Source of the DNA: Streptomyces polyasparticus
GTDB lineage: Bacteria; Actinomycetota; Actinomycetes; Streptomycetales; Streptomycetaceae
DNA: 50,644 nt
NCBI RefSeq assembly: GCF_014493765.1
Contig: NZ_JACTVJ010000038.1
Span: 1 to 50,644, forward strand
Reading direction: 5' to 3'
In this document: piece by piece, positions 1-8,487 of the stretch
Layout: the number at the start of each line of letters is the position of its first letter
Numbering within the stretch: the first letter of the stretch is position 1
Notes under the pieces: generated by a model
Seen by the model: the letters and a program-made list of their open reading frames with translations, nothing else
Database searches by the model: none
Told to the model about the DNA's origin: nothing
Position numbers and translations under genes: made by a program

Positions 1-99
1 AAGACCCCAACGGCGTAGGCCGGGCGGGCAGTCGGCTATGAAGCAGGAAGCTTCCCGGCGCGAGCCGAGAAGCCCCCGCCTTTAGGCGGGGGAGTGTCA
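1..99 (+). mobile_element. IS200/IS605-type right end with omega-RNA 3' hairpin
   Basis: A GAAGCAGGAAGC motif is followed by a strong hairpin, CCCCCGCC-TTTA-GGCGGGGG at about 73-92, then AGTGTCAC. This layout (hairpin with a TTTAG loop just inside the end) is characteristic of the right end of IS605-family elements and of the 3' end of the TnpB omega-RNA scaffold. The element end meets the stop codon of the neighbouring ABC ATPase gene at 97-99. In known systems the guide is the flanking DNA just beyond the right end, so here it would come from the end of that ATPase gene. The exact boundary cannot be fixed without an empty-site comparison. Confidence 0.6.
2..85 (+). CDS. tnpB: TnpB C-terminus (partial, runs off the left edge)
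   Basis: Only the last 27 codons are inside the window; they end in a basic tail (AMKQEASRREPRSPRL then TAG). Lys-Gln-Glu followed by Arg/Pro-rich residues is the usual tail of Streptomyces TnpB proteins, and the stop codon TAG falls in the TTTAG loop of the right-end hairpin, as in many IS200/IS605 elements. TnpB is an RNA-guided nuclease that helps these elements persist. The catalytic RuvC part, if intact, lies to the left of the window and cannot be judged. Assignment rests on the tail and the hairpin together, not on a domain match. Confidence 0.55.
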   Translation, partial: RPQRRRPGGQSAMKQEASRREPRSPRL

Positions 100-1692
100 C
101 GAGTCGTCCCTTACGTTCCTGTTTCCTGCGTTGCCGGCATGCTGGGTCATCTGGCGCATGAGGACTTCCTGGGTGGCATCCGCCCGGGCCACCTCACCGG
201 TGACACGGCCGGCGGCCATGGTGTAGACGCGGTCGCACATGCCGAGCAGTTCGGGCAGCTCGGAGGAGATGAACAGGACCGCCTTGCCGCGCGCCGCGAG
301 CTGGTCGATGACCGTGTAGATCTCGTACTTCGCGCCGACGTCGATGCCTCGGGTCGGCTCGTCGAGGATCAGCACCTCGGGATCCGCGTGGATCCACTTG
401 CCGAGCACGACCTTCTGCTGGTTGCCGCCGCTGAGCCGGCCGACCGTCTCGTACACCGTGGGTGCCTTGATCTTGAGCGAGGTGCGGAAGGATTCGGCGA
501 CCCGCCGCTCCGCGTGCTCGTCGACCACTCCGCGCCGGGCCAGTTTCGGCAGCGAGGCGAGCGAGATGTTGCGGTTGATGTCGTCGATCAGGTTCAGGCC
601 GTACGTCTTGCGGTCCTCGGTGACGTACGCGAGCCCGTGCTTGATCGCGTCCGGGACCGTACGGGTGGAGACCTCCTGGCCGTCGACCAGGACGCGGCCC
701 CCGTCGTACACCCCGTAGGAGCGGCCGAACACGCTCATCGCGAGCTCCGTGCGGCCCGCGCCCATCAGGCCCGCGATGCCGACGATCTCGCCGCGCCGCA
801 CCTCGATCGAGGCGCCGTCGACCACCTTGCGCTCGTGGTCGATCGGGTGGCGCACCGTCCAGTCCTCGACGGCGAGGGCCACCGAGTGCGGACCCTCGTA
901 CGCGGTCCGCTCCGGGAAGCGGTGGTCGAGATCGCGGCCGACCATCCCGCGGATGATCCGGTCCTCGCTCGCCTCGGCCGCGTCGAGCGTCTCGATGGTG
1001 CGGCCGTCGCGCAGGATCGTGACGCGGTCGGCGACCCGCTTCACCTCGTTCAGCTTGTGCGAGATGAGGATGCAGGCGATGCCCTGGGCCTTGAACTCCA
1101 GGATCAGGTCGAGGAGTTTACGGCTGTCCTCGTCGTTCAGAGCGGCCGTCGGCTCGTCCAGGATCAGGAGCTTGACCTGCTTGGACAGGGCCTTGGCGAT
1201 CTCCACCAGCTGCTGCTTGCCGACGCCGAGATCGGCGATCCGGGTCTGCGGCTTCTCGGCCCCGAGACCCACCCGCTTGAGCAGGGCCGCCGCGTGCCGC
1301 AGCGTCTCGCTCCAGGAGATGATGCCGCGGCTGGCGTGCTCGTTGCCGAGGAAGATGTTCTCCGCGATCGAGAGATACGGGACGAGCGCGAGCTCCTGGT
1401 GGATGATCACGATCCCGCGCTGCTCGCTGGCGCCGATGTCCTTGAACGCGCAGCCCTGCCCTTCGAAGAGGATCTCCCCTTCGTAACTCCCGTGCGGATG
1501 AACGCCGCTGAGCACCTTCATCAGGGTCGACTTGCCGGCGCCGTTCTCGCCGCAGATCGCGTGGATCTCGCCGGGGGCGACGCTCAGGTCGACCCCCGAC
1601 AGTGCCTTCACCCCGGGGAAGGTCTTGGTGATGGCCCGCATCTGAAGGACGGGGGCCACCGCGTCGTGCTGTTCGGTGACGGACGTGCTCAC
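97..1692 (-). CDS. mmsA: Multiple-sugar ABC transporter ATP-binding protein (MmsA/GguA/XylG type)
   Basis: This 531-residue protein has the tandem nucleotide-binding domains of carbohydrate importers of the CUT2 class. The first domain has Walker [10 protein letters not shown], Walker [12 protein letters not shown] and a degenerate signature (LGVGKQQ). The second has a degenerate Walker A ([10 protein letters not shown]), a good signature (LSGGNQQ) and Walker [15 protein letters not shown], so the two domains complement each other as is usual. It would power import of monosaccharides delivered by the ChvE-like protein encoded upstream. The start is GTG, overlapping the chvE stop by four bases (GTGA), which indicates translational coupling. 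The membrane permease expected next in such operons is not seen; an IS605-type end lies exactly at the stop codon. The C-terminal residues may therefore be altered. Confidence 0.9.
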   Translation of the reverse strand: MSTSVTEQHDAVAPVLQMRAITKTFPGVKALSGVDLSVAPGEIHAICGENGAGKSTLMKVLSGVHPHGSYEGEILFEGQGCAFKDIGASEQRGIVIIHQELALVPYLSIAENIFLGNEHASRGIISWSETLRHAAALLKRVGLGAEKPQTRIADLGVGKQQLVEIAKALSKQVKLLILDEPTAALNDEDSRKLLDLILEFKAQGIACILISHKLNEVKRVADRVTILRDGRTIETLDAAEASEDRIIRGMVGRDLDHRFPERTAYEGPHSVALAVEDWTVRHPIDHERKVVDGASIEVRRGEIVGIAGLMGAGRTELAMSVFGRSYGVYDGGRVLVDGQEVSTRTVPDAIKHGLAYVTEDRKTYGLNLIDDINRNISLASLPKLARRGVVDEHAERRVAESFRTSLKIKAPTVYETVGRLSGGNQQKVVLGKWIHADPEVLILDEPTRGIDVGAKYEIYTVIDQLAARGKAVLFISSELPELLGMCDRVYTMAAGRVTGEVARADATQEVLMRQMTQHAGNAGNRNVRDDS

Positions 1693-2810
1693 TTCAGCTG
1701 GCCCTCGGTGTAGTAGCCCTCGTCGACCAGCGTCTGGTAGTTGGTCTTGTCGATGCTGACCGGGTCCAGGAGGTACGCCGGGACGACCTTGTTGCCGTTG
1801 TCGTACGACTTGGTGTCATTGGTCTGCGGCGTGCCGCCGGTCAGCATCGCGTCCGCCATCTGCGCGGCCTGCTGGGCGAGCTTGCGGGTGTCCTTGTAGA
1901 CGGTCTGGGTCTGCTCACCTGCGATGATCGACTTGATCGAGGCCAGCTCGGCGTCCTGACCGGTGACCACCGGCAGCTCCTTGCCGCCACTGCCGTATCC
2001 GGCGCCCTTCAGGGCGGACAGGATGCCGATCGAGATGCCGTCGTACGGGGAGAGGACGGCGTCCACGTCGTCGCTGCCGTAGTTCTTGGAGAGCAGGTCG
2101 TCCATGCGCTTCTGCGCGGTGCCGCCGTCCCAGCGCAGCGTGGTGACCTGGTTGAGCTCCTTCTGCCCGGACTTGACCACCAACTGGCCCTTGTCCATAT
2201 AGGGCTTGAGGGTCTCCATCGCGCCGTCGAAGAAGAACTTGGTGTTGTTGTCGTCCGGCGAGCCCGCGAACAGCTCGATGTTGAACTTCTCGCCCGTGTT
2301 CTCGTCCAGCTTCAGGGAGTCGACGATGTACTTGGCCTGCAGCTCGCCGACCTTGTGGTTGTCGAAGGTGGCGTAGTAGTCGACGGCCTCCGTGCCGCGG
2401 ATGAGGCGGTCGTAGGAGATCACCGGGATCCCGGCCTCCTTCGCGCGGCCGAGGACGTCGGTGAGCGAGGAGCCGTCGATGGCCGCGATCACCAGGGCCT
2501 TGTGGCCCTTGGCGATCATGTTCTCGATCTGCGCGACCTGGTTCTCGACCTTGTCGTCGCCGTACTGCAGATCGGTCTTGTAGCCCTTGGCCTCGAGCTC
2601 CTTCTCCATGTTCTTGCCGTCGGCTATCCACCGCTCGGAGGACTTGGTGGGCATGGCGATGCCGACGGTGCCGCCCTTGGCGTCACCGGACTTCTGCTCC
2701 TTGGAGCCGCCCTCGCTGTCCTGGCCGCAGGCGGACAGGGTGGTGAGGGCGGTGAGGGCGGTGAGGGCCACAAGGGAGGTGATGATGCGGGTGCTGCGGT
2801 GGTTGCGCAT
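1689..2810 (-). CDS. chvE: ChvE-type sugar-binding lipoprotein
   Basis: A 373-residue periplasmic-binding-protein-like lipoprotein. The N-terminus is basic, then hydrophobic, ending in the lipobox LSAC (Cys is the likely lipidation site), followed by a Ser/Gly/Lys-rich spacer and the mature fold starting near [13 protein letters not shown]. That opening, the [13 protein letters not shown] segment and the ISYDRLI segment are typical of ChvE/MmsE sugar-binding proteins (class 1 binding fold, CUT2 transporters). I chose the ATG at 2810 over upstream in-frame starts because a GAGGA ribosome site sits just before it and the signal peptide follows directly. It should capture monosaccharides at the membrane surface for the MmsA ATPase encoded next. 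Exact sugar is not readable. Confidence 0.88.
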   Translation of the reverse strand: MRNHRSTRIITSLVALTALTALTTLSACGQDSEGGSKEQKSGDAKGGTVGIAMPTKSSERWIADGKNMEKELEAKGYKTDLQYGDDKVENQVAQIENMIAKGHKALVIAAIDGSSLTDVLGRAKEAGIPVISYDRLIRGTEAVDYYATFDNHKVGELQAKYIVDSLKLDENTGEKFNIELFAGSPDDNNTKFFFDGAMETLKPYMDKGQLVVKSGQKELNQVTTLRWDGGTAQKRMDDLLSKNYGSDDVDAVLSPYDGISIGILSALKGAGYGSGGKELPVVTGQDAELASIKSIIAGEQTQTVYKDTRKLAQQAAQMADAMLTGGTPQTNDTKSYDNGNKVVPAYLLDPVSIDKTNYQTLVDEGYYTEGQLK

Positions 2811-2871
2811 GGTCGGTAGGTCCTCTCGGGGCGTACGGGGGCGGGTGGGGGGTGCGGGTGCCGGTGGCGGA

Positions 2872-3837
2872 TCAGTCCTGGGCCGGGGGGTCCTGCGGCA
2901 GCGGGAAGCGCTCCAGGTCACCGGGCAGGCGCGAACCGAGCGGGGACATCCCGGAGTCGGCGCCGAGCCGGGCGAGCAGATCGAGCACGAGCCGGCCGCG
3001 GCGGACCCGCTCGCGCGCGGTGGCCAGGGCGGTGTCGCGCATATGGGCGCCGTACGGATAGATCCCGGGCGCCTTGCTCAGGCCGAACTTGAGATAGACC
3101 GGCGCGGCCCTGCGGATCAGCTCGGCCACGTCGTACATCCGCACATAGCCGCCGAGGTCGTCGGGTGCCTCGACATAGAGGTCGACGGGGGCGCCGCTGA
3201 CCCTGCGGATCTCCGTGAACTGCTGGAGCGTGAGGTCCGAGGGCACATTGAGCGAGTCACCGCCGAGGCGCTCCCAGACGCTGTACGAGGCCGGGTTGAC
3301 CGGACCGACCAGCGCGGAGACCTTGAAGGTGGTGTCGGCGGGCAGCACACCCTGGGCGCGCATCCGGTGCAGGAGCCACAGCACGCCCTCGTCGGCGACG
3401 AGCAGGCACTTCACACCCAACTCGGCGGCGCGCAGGGCGTCTTCGACGCAGCCGGCCAGCTGGTCGTGGCCGCGGGCGCGCAGGCCCGCGCCGCCGGACG
3501 GGGTGCGGGTAGCGGCGCCCGCGTCCCAGGTGCCGCGCGGGCCGGTGAACAGGCAGAGCTCGATGTTGCGCTCGGCGCAGGCCGCGACCATCTCGGCTAT
3601 CTCGGCGTCGGTGAGCATCCAGATGCCGCTGCCCTGGCTGATGCGGTGCACCGGCACATCGAGCTGCGCGCTCTCCTTGAGCACGGCGGCGAGCACCTCG
3701 GGTCCTTCGACACTCGGTACCTCGGTGCGCCAGCGCCCGCCGTCGGGAAAGGCATACGAGGAGCTGTCGGCCTCGCGCAGCTCTGCGGCGCCGAAGCCGA
3801 GACGGCTCAGGGCCGGTTCTCCGGGGGAGTGGGGCAC
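2872..3837 (-). CDS. U32-peptidase-like TIM-barrel protein of unknown function
   Basis: A 321-residue soluble protein without signal peptide or membrane segments. Alternating strands and helices such as [25 protein letters not shown] and [18 protein letters not shown] fit a TIM barrel, and overall it resembles proteins annotated as U32-family peptidases in Streptomyces sugar-acid clusters; I do not recognise a demonstrated function. It is the first gene of the unit U32-like / chvE / mmsA (61 bases before chvE), behind an operator-like motif at 3848-3881. Co-transcription with a sugar importer suggests a role in metabolism of the imported sugar rather than in proteolysis, but this is inference. 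The start is supported by an AAAGGA ribosome site about six bases upstream. Confidence 0.55.
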   Translation of the reverse strand: MPHSPGEPALSRLGFGAAELREADSSSYAFPDGGRWRTEVPSVEGPEVLAAVLKESAQLDVPVHRISQGSGIWMLTDAEIAEMVAACAERNIELCLFTGPRGTWDAGAATRTPSGGAGLRARGHDQLAGCVEDALRAAELGVKCLLVADEGVLWLLHRMRAQGVLPADTTFKVSALVGPVNPASYSVWERLGGDSLNVPSDLTLQQFTEIRRVSGAPVDLYVEAPDDLGGYVRMYDVAELIRRAAPVYLKFGLSKAPGIYPYGAHMRDTALATARERVRRGRLVLDLLARLGADSGMSPLGSRLPGDLERFPLPQDPPAQD

Positions 3838-3847
3838 GGCGGTCCTT

Positions 3848-3881
3848 TCGGTTGTTCGAAATCTCGGACGACGTTTGGAAG
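3848..3881. promoter_or_regulatory. Operator-like motif upstream of the U32-like/chvE/mmsA unit
   Basis: On the minus strand this reads TTCCAAACGTCGTCCGAG followed by ATTTCGAACAACCG. It aligns closely with the sequence at 6158-6191 in front of the dehydratase gene (the shared CTCGAACAACCG/TTCGAACAACCG part is nearly identical), at a similar distance from the start codon. Two such sites in front of two adjacent, same-direction units suggest one regulator. GntR and IclR proteins bind sites of this size; no such regulator gene is in the window. Confidence 0.45.
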
Positions 3882-3932
3882 TCGGGGTATGGGTGACGAC
3901 AGGGGCCTTCAGGAAGGAAGCCCGTCCCGTGG

Positions 3933-3963
3933 TGCGGGAGCGCCCGGCCCGGACGCTCCCGCA
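3933..3963 (-). terminator. Terminator hairpin after the alcohol dehydrogenase gene
   Basis: A perfect 10-bp stem (TGCGGGAGCG / CGCTCCCGCA) with an 11-nt loop lies directly after the stop codon of the minus-strand dehydrogenase gene. There is no T-run, as is common in Streptomyces. Confidence 0.6.
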
Positions 3964-3969
3964 GCGGCA

Positions 3970-4983
3970 CTAAGGCCGCAGCAGAACCTTCCCGACCTCC
4001 GGATCCCCGCTGCCCACCAGGGATACGGCCTTGTCGTAGGCGTTCAGCGGCAGTTCATGGGTGATCAGCGGCGCGGGGTCGAGGACACCCGAGCCGAAGG
4101 CGCGCACGGCATACGACCAGGCCTCGGACGGGGCGCCGAACACCCCGTACACCGTGGTCTGCTGCATGGCCAGCGCGATCGGGTCGATGCCGGCCGCACC
4201 GGGGGCCGGGATGCCGGTGAGCGCCACGCGCCCGCCGCGGCGGGCCAGGCTCACGGCGAGCGCGGCCGAGTGCGCGGCCCCCGCGGTCTCGACGACCAGG
4301 TCGAATCGGCCGGCCTCGGCCCCCGCATCCGAGGGATGCAGCTGCCGGGTGGCCCCGAACCGCCCGCCCTGCTCGGCCCGTTGCTGCCGCGGCTCGACCA
4401 GGACGAGCTCGGCCGGTGAGTATGCGGCGAGCAGCTGTACGGCCAGCAGCCCGAGGGTGCCGCCGCCGACCACCGCGATCCGCTCGGCCGGCCGGGGCGC
4501 GCCCTTCAGGACCGCGGAGGCCACGACCGCCGAGGGTTCGAGCAGGGCGGCCGCGCTCAAGTCGGCTTCTTCGTCCAGGAGATGGAGCAGCCGGGCCGGC
4601 ACCGTCACATACGAGGCGAAGGCGCCGGGCCGCGTGAAGCCCGTCTCGTCGTACGCGGCCGTGCACAGGCTGGTCTCCCCGGCCCGGCACCGCTCGCACC
4701 GCTGGCAGTTGCGGAAACCCTCCGCCACCACCTTGCGCCCGGCCAGTGCGGGGTCGACTCCCTCGCCCACCGCCTCGACCGTGCCCGCCCACTCGTGGCC
4801 GGGCGTGAGCGGGTAACGGACATAGCCAGCGGGCCGGTTGCCGTCGAACAGCTCGCGGTCGCTGCCGCAGATCCCGGCCGCGTGCACCCGGCAGCGCACC
4901 TCGCCGGGCGGTGGCGGCTCGGCGCCCAGCGGCTCGAGCCGCCAGGCGCCGGGCCCGTCGAGGACGACCGCTTCGTACGTCAC
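3970..4983 (-). CDS. Zinc-dependent alcohol/polyol dehydrogenase (MDR family)
   Basis: A 337-residue medium-chain dehydrogenase. The catalytic zinc region is visible near the N-terminus (CGSDRELF, then the GHEWAGTV segment with the His-Glu pair), the four-cysteine structural zinc site is CQRCERCRAGETSLC, and the NAD(P)-binding Rossmann motif is VVGGGTLGLLAVQLL. These mark the sorbitol/threonine-type dehydrogenases that oxidise sugar alcohols or sugar acids. The start is GTG, overlapping the stop of the upstream dehydratase gene (GTGA), so the two are co-translated. An adjacent sugar-acid dehydratase makes an aldonate or uronate pathway likely; the actual substrate is not determined from the sequence. 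Confidence 0.85.
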   Translation of the reverse strand: MTYEAVVLDGPGAWRLEPLGAEPPPPGEVRCRVHAAGICGSDRELFDGNRPAGYVRYPLTPGHEWAGTVEAVGEGVDPALAGRKVVAEGFRNCQRCERCRAGETSLCTAAYDETGFTRPGAFASYVTVPARLLHLLDEEADLSAAALLEPSAVVASAVLKGAPRPAERIAVVGGGTLGLLAVQLLAAYSPAELVLVEPRQQRAEQGGRFGATRQLHPSDAGAEAGRFDLVVETAGAAHSAALAVSLARRGGRVALTGIPAPGAAGIDPIALAMQQTTVYGVFGAPSEAWSYAVRAFGSGVLDPAPLITHELPLNAYDKAVSLVGSGDPEVGKVLLRP

Positions 4984-6143
4984 CGGTCCGTCTTCCCGGT
5001 CGGGTCGCGCTTCTCCCAGCCCTCGGCCCACAGGTCGAACCGGGCCTGCTGCTGCGGGAATTCGGCGGCCGCGTCGACATCGAGCTCGACGCCGAGACCG
5101 GGGGCGTCGCTGAGGTGGAAGTAGCCGTCGACCACCTCGGGTGCGCCCTTCACGACCTTCTTGATGTCCGCGTCCGCGAAGTCGTTGAAGTGCTCCAGGA
5201 TCTTGAAGTTCGGCGTGGAGAAACCGACCTGGAGCGAGGCGGAGGTCAGCACCGGACCGCCGACATTGTGCGGCGCGACCAGCATGTAGTGGGTCTCGGC
5301 GGTCGCGGCCAGCTTGCGGGTCTCCCAGATGCCGCCGATGTGGCCGACGTCCGGCTGGATGATGTCCACGGCCTGGCTCTCGAACAGCTCGCGGAACTCG
5401 ATGCGGTCGTGGATCCGCTCGCCCGTGGCCATCGGGATGTCCACCTTCGCGGCCACCTTCTCCAGGGCCTTGAGGTTCTCCGGCGGCACCGGCTCCTCCA
5501 GCCACGCCGGCTTGAACGGCGCCAGGTCCTTGGCGAGCCGTACGGCCGTGGCAGGCGAGAACCGGCCGTGCATCTCCAGCATCAGCTCGGCGTCCGGGCC
5601 GATCGCGTCCCGTACGGCCTCGATCAGCGAGACCGCGTACAGGCTCTGCTCGTGGTCGAGCTCGAAGTGCCCGGTGCCGAACGGGTCGATCTTGAGCGCC
5701 TTGTACCCGCGCGCGATCACCTGCTGCGCGGCCTTGTGGTACGCCTCCGGGGTCCGCTCGGTGGTGTACCAGCCGTTGGCGTAGGCCTTGACCTTGTCGG
5801 TGACCTTGCCGCCGAGCAACTGCCACACGGGGACGCCGAGCGCCTTGCCCTTGATGTCCCAGCAGGCCATCTCGATCACGGCGATACCGGACATGACGAT
5901 CTCGCCGGCCCGCCCGTAGTCGCCGTACTTCATGCGCTTGACGAGGTCCTCGACCGCGAACGGGTCCGAGCCGAGGATGTGGTTGGCCTCCGCCTCGCGC
6001 AGATAGCCGACGAGGGCGTCGGTGTGCCCCAGCATCCGGGTCTCACCGATACCGGTGAGACCCTCGTCGGTGTGCACCTGTACATAGGTGAGATTGCGCC
6101 AAGGGGTGCCGACCACATGGGTGCTGATGCCGGTGATGCGCAC
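4980..6143 (-). CDS. Enolase-superfamily sugar-acid dehydratase (mandelate racemase group)
   Basis: A 387-residue protein of the mandelate racemase/muconate lactonizing enzyme family, most like the galactonate-dehydratase (DgoD) branch. Visible active-site elements, in order, are the lysine region GYKALKIDPFG, the first metal ligand and acid in LEMHGRF, the second ligand in WLEEP, the third in TGERI, the IIQPD segment and the catalytic histidine in LVAPHN. Such enzymes abstract a proton next to a carboxylate with Mg2+ and usually dehydrate aldonic acids to 2-keto-3-deoxy acids. The start is GTG with GGGAAGG about ten bases upstream. It leads a two-gene unit with the alcohol dehydrogenase. Substrate (galactonate, gluconate, an anhydro-sugar acid or other) cannot be assigned. 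Confidence 0.85.
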   Translation of the reverse strand: MRITGISTHVVGTPWRNLTYVQVHTDEGLTGIGETRMLGHTDALVGYLREAEANHILGSDPFAVEDLVKRMKYGDYGRAGEIVMSGIAVIEMACWDIKGKALGVPVWQLLGGKVTDKVKAYANGWYTTERTPEAYHKAAQQVIARGYKALKIDPFGTGHFELDHEQSLYAVSLIEAVRDAIGPDAELMLEMHGRFSPATAVRLAKDLAPFKPAWLEEPVPPENLKALEKVAAKVDIPMATGERIHDRIEFRELFESQAVDIIQPDVGHIGGIWETRKLAATAETHYMLVAPHNVGGPVLTSASLQVGFSTPNFKILEHFNDFADADIKKVVKGAPEVVDGYFHLSDAPGLGVELDVDAAAEFPQQQARFDLWAEGWEKRDPTGKTDR

Positions 6144-6170
6144 GGCAGTTGACCTTCCCGGTTGTTCGAG

Positions 6171-6191
6171 ATTTCGTCACACGTTCGAAAT
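6171..6191. promoter_or_regulatory. Inverted repeat operator upstream of the dehydratase gene
   Basis: A perfect inverted repeat ATTTCG-N9-CGAAAT lies 28 bases before the GTG start. Together with the adjacent TTCGAACAACCG it matches the motif at 3848-3881, implying shared control of both sugar-acid units. Confidence 0.5.
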
Positions 6192-6275
6192 GCTGGCGTG
6201 ACAGTAGCCGATGCGCTCGGGGAGGTGTCAATGGTCGCAACGTGGTCCGTTTCCCGGGGACTTGAGGGCAGGGCG

Positions 6276-6311
6276 AAAGGGGGCGGGTGGAGTGGTCCAC
6301 CCGCCCCCTTT
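6276..6311 (-). terminator. Terminator hairpin after the first PL11 lyase gene
   Basis: A perfect 16-bp stem (AAAGGGGGCGGGTGGA and its complement) with a GTGG loop, 27 bases beyond the lyase stop codon. It also ends in TTT on the plus strand, so it could work in both directions and insulate the dehydratase promoter. Confidence 0.75.
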
Positions 6312-6337
6312 GTCGCGCTCTCCCGCCGGCCCCGCCG

Positions 6338-8278
6338 CTACTTCGTGCCGAGGTAGTAGCTCACCTGCGGTGGCTGGTTGTAGCCGGTGTTCTGCCAGGC
6401 CACGCCGAGCCGGTACACCGGGTCGTGCATCAGCGTCGGCAGCCGGTACTCGGTCGGGTGCGGGGTCGTGTAGAGCCGCAGCGCGGTGGAGTCGGCGTTG
6501 CGCCAGAGCATCTCCTCGCGCCAGTCCCCGAGCAGATCCGCGGTCAGCGCCGGATTGCCCTTCGTCCAGTTGTTGGAGCGGGCCTCGGTGTCGGCCCAGA
6601 TCCGGGTCAGCTCGGCCGTCCCGTTGTACTTGAGGATCTGCCCGTAGCCGGAACCGGCCGTCCCCGACCAGCGGTGGTCGAGCAGTTCGCGGTGGGGATC
6701 ACCGTCCCACCAGATCGCGGAGTTGTACGAGGCCGCCCCGCCGAACGCCGGCACCGCGTCACTGATCTTCGTCCCGTTCGCCGCGTACAGACCGCCACCG
6801 CTCGACCAGCACTCGGCCCCGGCGTGCTCCCGCGTCAGATCGGCACAGATACCGCGCCCCACGTCCGTCCCCGTCCTGCTGCCCCACAGGACCTGCCCCG
6901 TCCGCGCGTCATGCATCTCGAAGCCGTACGCGGAGTCGGTGTGCTCATGCACGTTGAAGGATTCGAGGCCGGGGCGCGCCGGATTCAGATCGCCGACGTG
7001 CAGTGCGTCCCCGTGCCCCAGCTTGGTGGTCCACAGCCCGCCGCCGTTGTCGTCCACGGCCATCGCGCCGTACAGGATCTCGTCCTTGCCGTCGCCGTCC
7101 ACGTCGGCGACGGCGAGATTGTGGTTGCCCTGCTGGTCGTAGCCCTTGCCGTAATTGGTGGAACTGTTCGAGTCGAAGGTCCAGCGGCGGGAGATCTGCG
7201 TGCCGTCCCAGTCGTACGCGGCGATCGCGATGCGCTCGTAGATGCCGCGGCTGAAGATCATGCTGGGCTTCGAGCCGCTCACATACGCGGTGGCCGAAAG
7301 CAGCCGCCCCTCCCGGTTGCCCCAGGTGTCGCCCCAGTCGGCGACGCTGCCGCGCGCGGGCTGGAAGGGCTCGGAGTCCATGACCCGGCCGGTCCGTCCG
7401 TCGAAGACGGACAGATACTCGGGCCCGCTCAACACGGCGCAGTTGTCGGCGAGATGGGAGGCGGTGGCGCTCCCGATGACGGTCCCCGCGCTGTCCCTGG
7501 ACCCGTCCGAGGTGCGCACGGCCATTTCGGCCCTGCCGTCCCCGTCGTAGTCGTACACCTGGAACGAGTCGTAGTGCGATCCGCTGCGGACATTGGTCCC
7601 GAGGTTGATCCGCCACAACCGCTCGCCGCTCAGCTCGTACGCGTCGTAGATCGTCGGACCCGTGCAGGTGCCGGAGTTGGCCACGTCCGTCGCATTCGAC
7701 GGCACCCACTTCAGGACCAGCTCGTACTGACCGTCGCCGTCGAGGTCGGCGGCCGAGGCGTCATTGGCCGAGTAGGTGTAGGCGACCCCGTCCCGGGTGG
7801 TCCCGCCCGCCGGCTTCTGCAGCGGGATGTCCTGCCGCCCCGAGGCCCAGGCCCTGGCCTTCCCGCCGGGCTTCTCGGTCCCGCCGACGACGGCCCGTAT
7901 CTCATACATGTCGCTCGAACTCCCCGCCGTATCAAGGAAGTTGGTCTTGCTCGTCTCCTCGATCAGTGTGCTTCCGCGATACAGCCGGAACGACACGTCA
8001 CTGGGGTCGTCGCCGAGCATCCGCCAGCTGACGAGGATCCCGCCGGAGGCCGGCACGGCGACCAGGCCCCGGTCGAGCTTCTCCGCGACGCGGGAGGCGG
8101 CGAGGGCCGCGGCCGCGCTGTTGACCGGCGCGGACGGCGCCTCGTCGTCGGCCGCGCCCGCGAACCGGTCGACGGTGAACGTGCCGAGCCCGCCAAGGAG
8201 GGCCGTGGCCAGCACGGCGGCGAGCACATGTCTGGGGCGGCGGTGGCGGCTGCGGGCACGTGGAGCTGACTGCACCAT
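6338..8278 (-). CDS. Secreted rhamnogalacturonan lyase, PL11
   Basis: A 646-residue exported protein. A twin-basic, hydrophobic N-terminus (about residues 1-42) is followed by a small beta domain and an eight-bladed propeller typical of PL11 (YesW/YesX) enzymes, which cleave the rhamnogalacturonan I backbone of pectin by beta-elimination. Repeated calcium loops DLDGDGQYE, YDYDGDGRAE and VDGDGKDEI are present, as are family hallmarks such as EKLDRGLVAV near the mature start and GVAWQNTGYNQPPQ at the C-terminus. It is closely related to the second PL11 gene at 15027. It is preceded by its own repeat-bearing promoter (8336-8436), without a CebR box, so control by something other than CebR is likely. 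The start codon is the first ATG before the signal peptide. Confidence 0.9.
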   Translation of the reverse strand: MVQSAPRARSRHRRPRHVLAAVLATALLGGLGTFTVDRFAGAADDEAPSAPVNSAAAALAASRVAEKLDRGLVAVPASGGILVSWRMLGDDPSDVSFRLYRGSTLIEETSKTNFLDTAGSSSDMYEIRAVVGGTEKPGGKARAWASGRQDIPLQKPAGGTTRDGVAYTYSANDASAADLDGDGQYELVLKWVPSNATDVANSGTCTGPTIYDAYELSGERLWRINLGTNVRSGSHYDSFQVYDYDGDGRAEMAVRTSDGSRDSAGTVIGSATASHLADNCAVLSGPEYLSVFDGRTGRVMDSEPFQPARGSVADWGDTWGNREGRLLSATAYVSGSKPSMIFSRGIYERIAIAAYDWDGTQISRRWTFDSNSSTNYGKGYDQQGNHNLAVADVDGDGKDEILYGAMAVDDNGGGLWTTKLGHGDALHVGDLNPARPGLESFNVHEHTDSAYGFEMHDARTGQVLWGSRTGTDVGRGICADLTREHAGAECWSSGGGLYAANGTKISDAVPAFGGAASYNSAIWWDGDPHRELLDHRWSGTAGSGYGQILKYNGTAELTRIWADTEARSNNWTKGNPALTADLLGDWREEMLWRNADSTALRLYTTPHPTEYRLPTLMHDPVYRLGVAWQNTGYNQPPQVSYYLGTK

Positions 8279-8335
8279 GAAGACCTCATCAAGGGGGCGG
8301 TGGGTGTGGGGGGCGGGTGCGTCCTGACACCGACC

Positions 8336-8436
8336 GGTTGCCGCCGAGGGGTCCCTGGGTTGCCGTGGGGGCGGGATTCGCTTCCTGTACCGCGGCGCTG
8401 GGAGCCCTGTACCGCGGCGCTTGGAGCCCTGTACCC
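8336..8436 (-). promoter_or_regulatory. 22-bp-phased direct-repeat array upstream of the first PL11 gene
   Basis: On the minus strand CGGCAACC occurs twice with a spacing of exactly 22 bp (8358-8365 and 8336-8343). Farther upstream a 22-bp unit is repeated in tandem (8407-8428 and 8385-8406, one mismatch), and its GTACAG core appears a third time at 8429-8436, again 22 bp away. The array ends 57 bases before the start codon. The CGGCAAC core also makes up the array before the second PL11 gene. No other gene lies in the interval 8279-8487. Confidence 0.55.
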
Positions 8437-8487
8437 AATGCGCGCCGGGCCCCGGCCGATTGCGGCTCCGAGCCCTGGCCGACCGCG

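Noticed and set aside
94-1713. Long plus-strand open frame opposite the ABC ATPase gene
   Set aside because: Antisense frames of this kind arise from high-GC codon bias; the minus-strand protein has all ABC ATPase motifs.
3970-5826. One continuous minus-strand frame of 618 codons covering the dehydrogenase and part of the dehydratase gene
   Set aside because: Its first half is an out-of-phase reading of the dehydratase; the dehydrogenase starts at the GTG at 4983.
8385-8436. CRISPR-like repeats
   Set aside because: The 22-bp units are contiguous without variable spacers and lie in a promoter.
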